Notes under the pieces: generated by a model
What the model was told of the DNA's origin: nothing
The model's database searches: none
What the model saw: the letters and a program-made list of their open reading frames with translations, nothing else
Assembly (NCBI GenBank): GCA_032164295.1
Contig: JAJHTX010000012.1
Span: forward strand, 496,001 to 560,000
From: Inonotus obliquus
Lineage: Eukaryota; Basidiomycota; Agaricomycetes; Hymenochaetales; Hymenochaetaceae
Length of the DNA stretch: 64,000 nt
Direction: 5' to 3'
In this document: piece by piece, positions 58,826 to 64,000 of the stretch
Layout of the letters: every line of letters begins with the position of its first letter
Numbering within the stretch: position 1 is the stretch's first letter
Made by a program: the position numbers and the translations under genes

Positions 58826-61300
58826 CTATGAATGAGCATGTCTTTCCGACTTGGACGGAGGCGAGCCAGTAGTCGTATTCCATGCTGGTCCAGGCGGAAC
58901 TGTCCAATCTCCATGGCATTCATATATCCAATCCGTCTCCTGGATGATCTCACGCATAGCAGCAACGAAGACGTCCAAGGGACACAACCCATCCTTCTGC
59001 TCGGGGCACCCTCGGATGCCAGTTAGAGGGACGACACCATCATTGATAATAATTCGGATTTGGTCGCCTTCTAGGTCGTCGCAGGAGAGTACTAAAACAC
59101 ATTCAATTGTCAGAACTTAATGTGACAGTAAAGCTTTATGGACACGTACGCTGGAATTGGATATTGGTCGCGAACGGCGCGAGCTGGCTCGCGATGAAAC
59201 TCCTGTTCTCTGGGATATGATCCGCAGGTAACGGTCCATTCGCAGCGAAACTCGTTAGGTTCAACGCAGTGATGACGTTCAGCACAACAACTTCATGGGT
59301 TGCATCGACATAAAGGCTCTGATCAAGCGGGAAGAAAAGAGAATCGTCGTCTAGCGTGCTATTCGTTGAAGAGTTATGGATCTTCATCGGTGTATGCGTT
59401 AGGCGAGCGACAAGTTCTTGCACGTAGCCGATGCCCTGCACACGCGCAACAGGAGATCCAAACGCGGAGTCGTACCTGTTGACTAATAAGGACGGGTACC
59501 CGAGAAATGGGCATGAAGACGAACCAGAAGTAGAGATCGGAGGCATATTCAAACCCTTCCCATTCATCCTTCGTGAACAGCTCGCAGAATTTGCTGTATC
59601 CTATAGCCACGGTCTATATTCGTCTGAGTGAGTTGTACAGCCCCTTCCCTCCGGCTGGTGAAGCTCACCTCATAAGCACATAGCTACAATCATCATGATC
59701 AAAGTCTGCTAACATGATACAATCCACCTGAGCTTACCTGTTGGAAAATGTAAATATCCTCAATGCTTAGATCGTATCCTTGCAGCTGTGGTGCAAGTCG
59801 AGCGTGCGCATCCTTGAGATAAATCGCTGCCCATTCACGAACGTATGGGATGGCCCGGTCTGACTTGGTACGATCACGGGCGTTTGGACACGTCTTGTAC
59901 GGAGCAAGAGTGTTATTGAACTAGTGATTAAACGTTGACATTAACGGGATGCAAGGATTCCATGGTGACAACCATACCCCGTGTTTCTCGATGGTTACGC
60001 TCTGAAGGTATTTCCCTTCGATAGGGAGCCCAAAGAAGCCCACAGCAAAATTGAGAGCTGAGTGCAGCATGCGGTCTCTAACTCTCTGTCAGACATTTTC
60101 GAATGAACTTAAGAAACGTTCATACTGGGATTCGGTACGGAACACAGGTAAGCTGTTTGATTTGGTGAAGTTCTGATACGAAGTGAGACACGACAGGGAT
60201 AACCGTTTGAGTAAACTAACCTCAAGCAAGAAACCGTACTTGATGCGGAGGGTAACACCAAGATCAACTGTGAAACTGTCCTAAGCCATGCCAACTAGAG
60301 TGGAGAACGCTGTTCTTCTTACATAGTTGCTGGCGGCCGAACGGTGTCAATACTAAAAGCTGAATGAAATTCTACTCTTAACGGCAGACTAATCACCTAC
60401 TTTCTTCGCCGAGCTTATATGTCCTGATGATGATGATGTGTTATCAGAAATAGATTGATACTGGTACACCGATCTTACCAGTCGTTCATAAACTCCAATT
60501 CACCGGTACCGCTCCATCCCGCAGCAGACTCATGTAAGCGAGCTGAGAAATTGGCCGGTCCACCGTATGATGCTATAGAAGTCCGTTAAAGGATCAGCTT
60601 ACCAGAAGTTGTGAACGAACGTACCCCATGCTGTTGGATACCGTGCACCGTGCCGATGCAAGAAATGCAACCCAGTTACAGCACACGTGTCAGGGGCTTC
60701 CGGTCCAGAGTCGACGCCGAATACACCACGGTCGATGCTATACCAAGGAGATAGATTTCCCCATTTCTTGAAGATATCAAACCCGCCCTTTCCCTTTCCA
60801 TTGCCTTTGGCTCCGCCCTTTGTCGTCGGGGTAACAAGCGTCGGTGCGCCTGAATGTATAGGATAGGATGGCGCGGTCGCGACCACAGCTGGTTCCGCAC
60901 CAGTAGGCGTCGGCCCAGCAAAACCGATGTCCGTAGGAAACAACGAGAACTTCCCATTTGTCGGAGATATTGGTGGGTAATCATGTCGTTCCGTCGAACC
61001 GACATGTGACGGGGCAGCGATGGCAACTTCATCAAGATGGTCACCATTACTGGAAACTAAAGAGAAAGGAGAGCAAATTGAAGGGAAGATTGCTGTCAAG
61101 CATAGTGAAACAAAAATTCCTCCCAAGAAGGACAGAATAAGATGAAGGACACCAAACTTAGGAGCGCTGGCTCGAGCAGGTTTGTCCGCGTTGTTAGTTG
61201 GATCCGGATTGTTCAGCAAAGCTTCATCTTCTGCGGACTCTTCCGATGCAGGCAACGGTTTGTACTCGGCCCCGCGCTCGATATCAGCGCTCCTCGACAT
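58826..61300 (-). CDS. membrane-anchored histidine acid phosphatase (phytase/MINPP-like)
   Basis: Starts MSRSADIERGAEYKPLPASE with an acidic cytosolic N-terminus. One transmembrane anchor follows (FGVLHLILSFLGGIFVSLCL TAIFPSI), and then the lumenal or extracellular catalytic part: KKWGNLSPWYSIDRGVFGVD SGPEAPDTCAVTGLHFLHRH GARYPT, where RHGARYP holds the phospho-accepting His. Downstream exons give HALNFAVGFFGLP-like text (LHSALNFAVGFFGLPIEGKY), NARDRTKSDRAIPYVREWAA IY, CELFTKDEWEGFEYASDLYF W, GIGYVQELVARL, then DATHEVVVLNVITALNLTSF AANGPLP with the second active-site His in a His-Glu pair. The end is ETDWIYECHGDWTVPPGPAW NTT, stop at 58826. About nine exons. It hydrolyses phosphate monoesters such as inositol phosphates. 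The ATG at 61300 was preferred over one 96 nt upstream. It appears intact. Confidence 0.88.
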
Positions 61301-61787
61301 CGTAATGGTGGAAGATGCGAAGGAGGGATGAGGAACAGACCCTTCCTTAAGCGGAATGCAAAGGACTTTAGGAGGCACGAGATCTTCATGCTTCATGTAG
61401 TCACGGGATGCGTCGGAACTCCGTTTGAAGCTCCGCTTCTAGATCTGATGAGTTTACTTCTCGCCTTGAATAATTATTCACCTTTCATACAGTTGATACC
61501 TTCGGGCTCAGTATCTCGCAATTGTCTCACTATATGCCCTCTGGCTTTAAGGTGAGTTGCAGTCATCTAGGCTCGTATTTTTCGTAGCATCCGTACTCTA
61601 AATACATATACAGATTTACAAAGGAGAAATGGATCTGATATTAGAAGCGGACTCGAATTATTAATGTATGCAGATCCCATGAGAGTATGGTAGAGGACTG
61701 GCCCCCGTTCATTCATTTTACAATCAAATCCTTGCCCAGTTTAATATCGTTTTGACACTCCTGTATCAGTTAGACCTATGAAGAAGA

Positions 61788-63161
61788 CTATAAGCTCTCA
61801 GATGGACTTCGGAAGATAATACAATCGACTACCTGTCCCGGAGCTTGCTGCGAAGTGCTAGGGCTTCCGGCAGTAATAGTAGGAGTTTCGGCAAAGTCGA
61901 TGGTTGTGTATGTGACTTCGTTATTGAGAGTTGCACGAAAATTAGATCTGGCGTTCAAACTGCAAATGTTTGTCAGCTTGAAATCTGGAAAAGGGAGCGT
62001 GAGGAACCGACAAGGTCATCACGCAATTGAAATACACTACATAAGTTTTTAGTCTTCCTGGATAATTGAATGAATGAATTATACACACGTTTTGGGAAGA
62101 GTAGATCAGCGAGAATGTAAATGAGGGAATTTGGTGCAACTCGGGAGCTAATCAGTGCTCCTATTGTCAATATAACAGCGGCAAGGCTAGAACCGATGGT
62201 ATATTGAATGAGTCGACTTATGACCGAGTCCGTCCTCTTGACTCCAGAACGTCTCTTTCGAAGCAACCATATCAATACGGCAGCAACGATGAAATCTGTA
62301 ATTCCCGAAACACAGTTCATCATGAGTTCTATGTTGACCACTCCAGCGAGCTCCGCCCATAACGTGAGGTGAGATATTGCTCCGTAATAAGCCGTTACAG
62401 CAATAAACTGTGCCAAAATGCAGAGACACAGGACGGCGGATAGGAAGTGATTCTTTTCGCTTACTTTTTGAGAGATGGGATGAGAGTTGTGGCAATGTAG
62501 AAACTAGAGCTTACTTACAGTACCATGCACGTCGGACGAAGATGATTTGAACCATAGCGTTAATGAAGGCCGTCAGTATCGCCATGCTACTCATGGGTCT
62601 ACGCGCAGCTTGCCATCACCTTTTATTGTCTTCGGGTGACAGAGAAGGACGCACCTCGTCATCCGACTGTATAAGCTTGGATCTGCGATTCCTCGTACGA
62701 AAAGCACATAAGATATTTGTGTAAGGAGAACTTGATGCGCTGTATCCAAAATCCATATAATTAAGATGTACGATTTGAGCCAGCCTCGATCGGTCTTCCA
62801 GTATTTCTGATTGTTACCGGCACAATCCACATAAACATACGTCCATGGACCAATCCAATAGGGCACTTCACCTCATAATAGAAATATGTTTGGAGGCATC
62901 CAGCTCCCCATAGACTGTATCAAAGCTCTGTATGAGTTCATGCATGGAGCGAGGCTTGGCTTACACTAGAGAGAATCTAGAAGTGTTGTGATCAATATCC
63001 ATAGAGGGAGAATTCGATGGTAATGCTGAATAACTTACGCGAATCCAAGGAAGAGACAGCCAAGCTACGCAGATCAGAAGTTATATAAATGTGAGAGAAC
63101 CCGAGGGAATATTATTCGAGCGTACCGTGCTGTCCAGCTGGGGTACGGATATCTCACTCAT
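61788..63161 (-). CDS. DUF6534-type membrane protein, paralogue C
   Basis: Third member of this family in the window, more diverged. Exon 1 MSEISVPQLDST|; later KYWKTDRGWLKSYILIIWIL DTAHQVLLTQISYVLFVRGI ADPSLYSR, then MVQIIFVRRAWY, AQFIAVTAYYGAISHLTLWA ELAG, GITDFIVAAVLIWLLRKRRS GVKRTDSVISRLIQYTIGSS and LIYILADLLFPKRV. The final join (GT|GTATAA to TTTGCAG) gives LNARSNFRATLNNEVTYTTI DFAETPTITAGSP and a stop at 61788. The splice phase before LNAR is the same as in paralogues A and B. Function of the family is unknown; seven helices are expected. It is 20 kb from the other two, in the same orientation. Confidence 0.8.
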
Positions 63162-64000
63162 TTCGAGACCAGGGTTGCGGGGATACAGCAAGGGCTGCGA
63201 AGGGAGAGCAAGGCAGTGGGGGTTTGGTGCCAGTGAGCTTAAAACTGACATCCTCACGGTCCCAAATAGACTGTACCTGCCATGTTCACGACTTGATGAT
63301 CATGATGAACAGACCATCTCATAAATATCTCGTTCGTGTCCAAACAAACTGATAAAAATTGGCTATTGGCCCCGAGTCATCTTTCTTCTGTCCCTAGTCT
63401 GTCCTGAGGAGCCATTGTTTTCGATATCCGGTACCATCTCCTCCTCACTGAATATGCCGAGAATGTTGTGAATGAGAGTCTGAGAGTAGAAGGAAGTGGT
63501 AGTAGCGAGATGCCAACTCCCCGAAATAGAAATGAATGAATGTAAAGATCTTCCCCACTGGAAGCAACAATGATATGTATTAGGTTCAGTCTTCCATCTT
63601 TCCGCATCAAGTTTCAATGCAGAGGACGGTTGTTATACAAGTACCCACTCCTCGTACCGGATCAGGAATCAAGAGGCACGAGTAGAGCAAGCACCGAATT
63701 GTACTACTTGCATCGCTGCGGAAAGTAAGAAATTCATCAACAACGTTAGTGAAGATCAAGGCGTGGTTCTTACTACGGTCGCAGTGTGGACTTTACATGA
63801 ACGTTCTCCACGTCTACCGCTCCCTTCATGGAAGAGTATAAATAAATTGCCATGCAGAATCAATATAGTGATCAGAGTTTAGAGTTGTTGCTAGGCAAGC
63901 CAAATCAGTCGCCAAATTCCTGGTAGACTTATTCGCTTGTTGCATATCGCAAGCGAGGTGACTGGAACGGAACCTAAACTCACAATTTAATGGATCCGCG
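63162..64000. other. window end, nothing coding recognised
   Basis: Upstream region of paralogue C. Two overlapping minus-strand frames of 77-84 codons (63363-63617) lack motifs and splice support. Confidence 0.4.

Overview
The window is nuclear DNA of a filamentous basidiomycete, most likely a mushroom-forming Agaricomycete. The genes are cut by many short introns (about 50-70 nt) with GTRNGT donors and CTNAN branch points. Several protein families are typical of that group: DUF6534 membrane proteins, a PQ-loop transporter and an Agaricomycete transposase family with an MHKDLN/ANKDNAA signature. There are no operons. I saw no tRNA, rRNA or CRISPR.

Layout. 0.2-16.7 kb is a conserved housekeeping block: Rrp9 (U3 snoRNP, minus), Dus3 (tRNA dihydrouridine synthase, plus), a very long Ser/Pro-rich coiled-coil protein with a probable Uds1 domain (minus), and a threonine synthase whose frame runs on into a GAR formyltransferase (plus). 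17-24.5 kb is a repeat-rich block of direct tandem duplications. Each unit carries a TATA-driven three-exon gene for a small unknown protein on the minus strand. 25-28.4 kb holds a probable small non-autonomous transposon and a PQ-loop membrane protein. 28.9-34.1 kb is gene-poor but holds more divergent members of the same small-protein family, on the plus strand. 34.3-36 kb is the AP-1 mu adaptin. 36.5-42.9 kb is a direct segmental duplication with two DUF6534 paralogues. 42.9-52.5 kb is a nest of DNA transposons: a decayed MHKDLN-type element, a complete-looking PIF/Harbinger element with transposase and a Myb-like partner, and a 375-bp inverted repeat. 53.1-53.6 kb holds a further small-family gene. 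55.5-63.2 kb is again ordinary: a Ser-rich hypothetical protein, a membrane-anchored histidine acid phosphatase and a third DUF6534 protein.

The most interesting item is the small-protein family. I count at least nine modules in eight loci (17.8, 19.6, 21.7, 23.6-24.4 (two fused), 29.0, 30.1, 32.7 and 53.2 kb, plus a doubtful relic at 33.8 kb). They share intron positions and an inferred alpha-beta-beta-beta-alpha pattern, which is the topology of a dsRNA-binding domain without its usual basic signature. Several copies use GC-AG introns, and one locus encodes two modules in one frame. The second notable item is the threonine synthase-GAR formyltransferase fusion. All gene models were spliced by eye, so exon limits are provisional.
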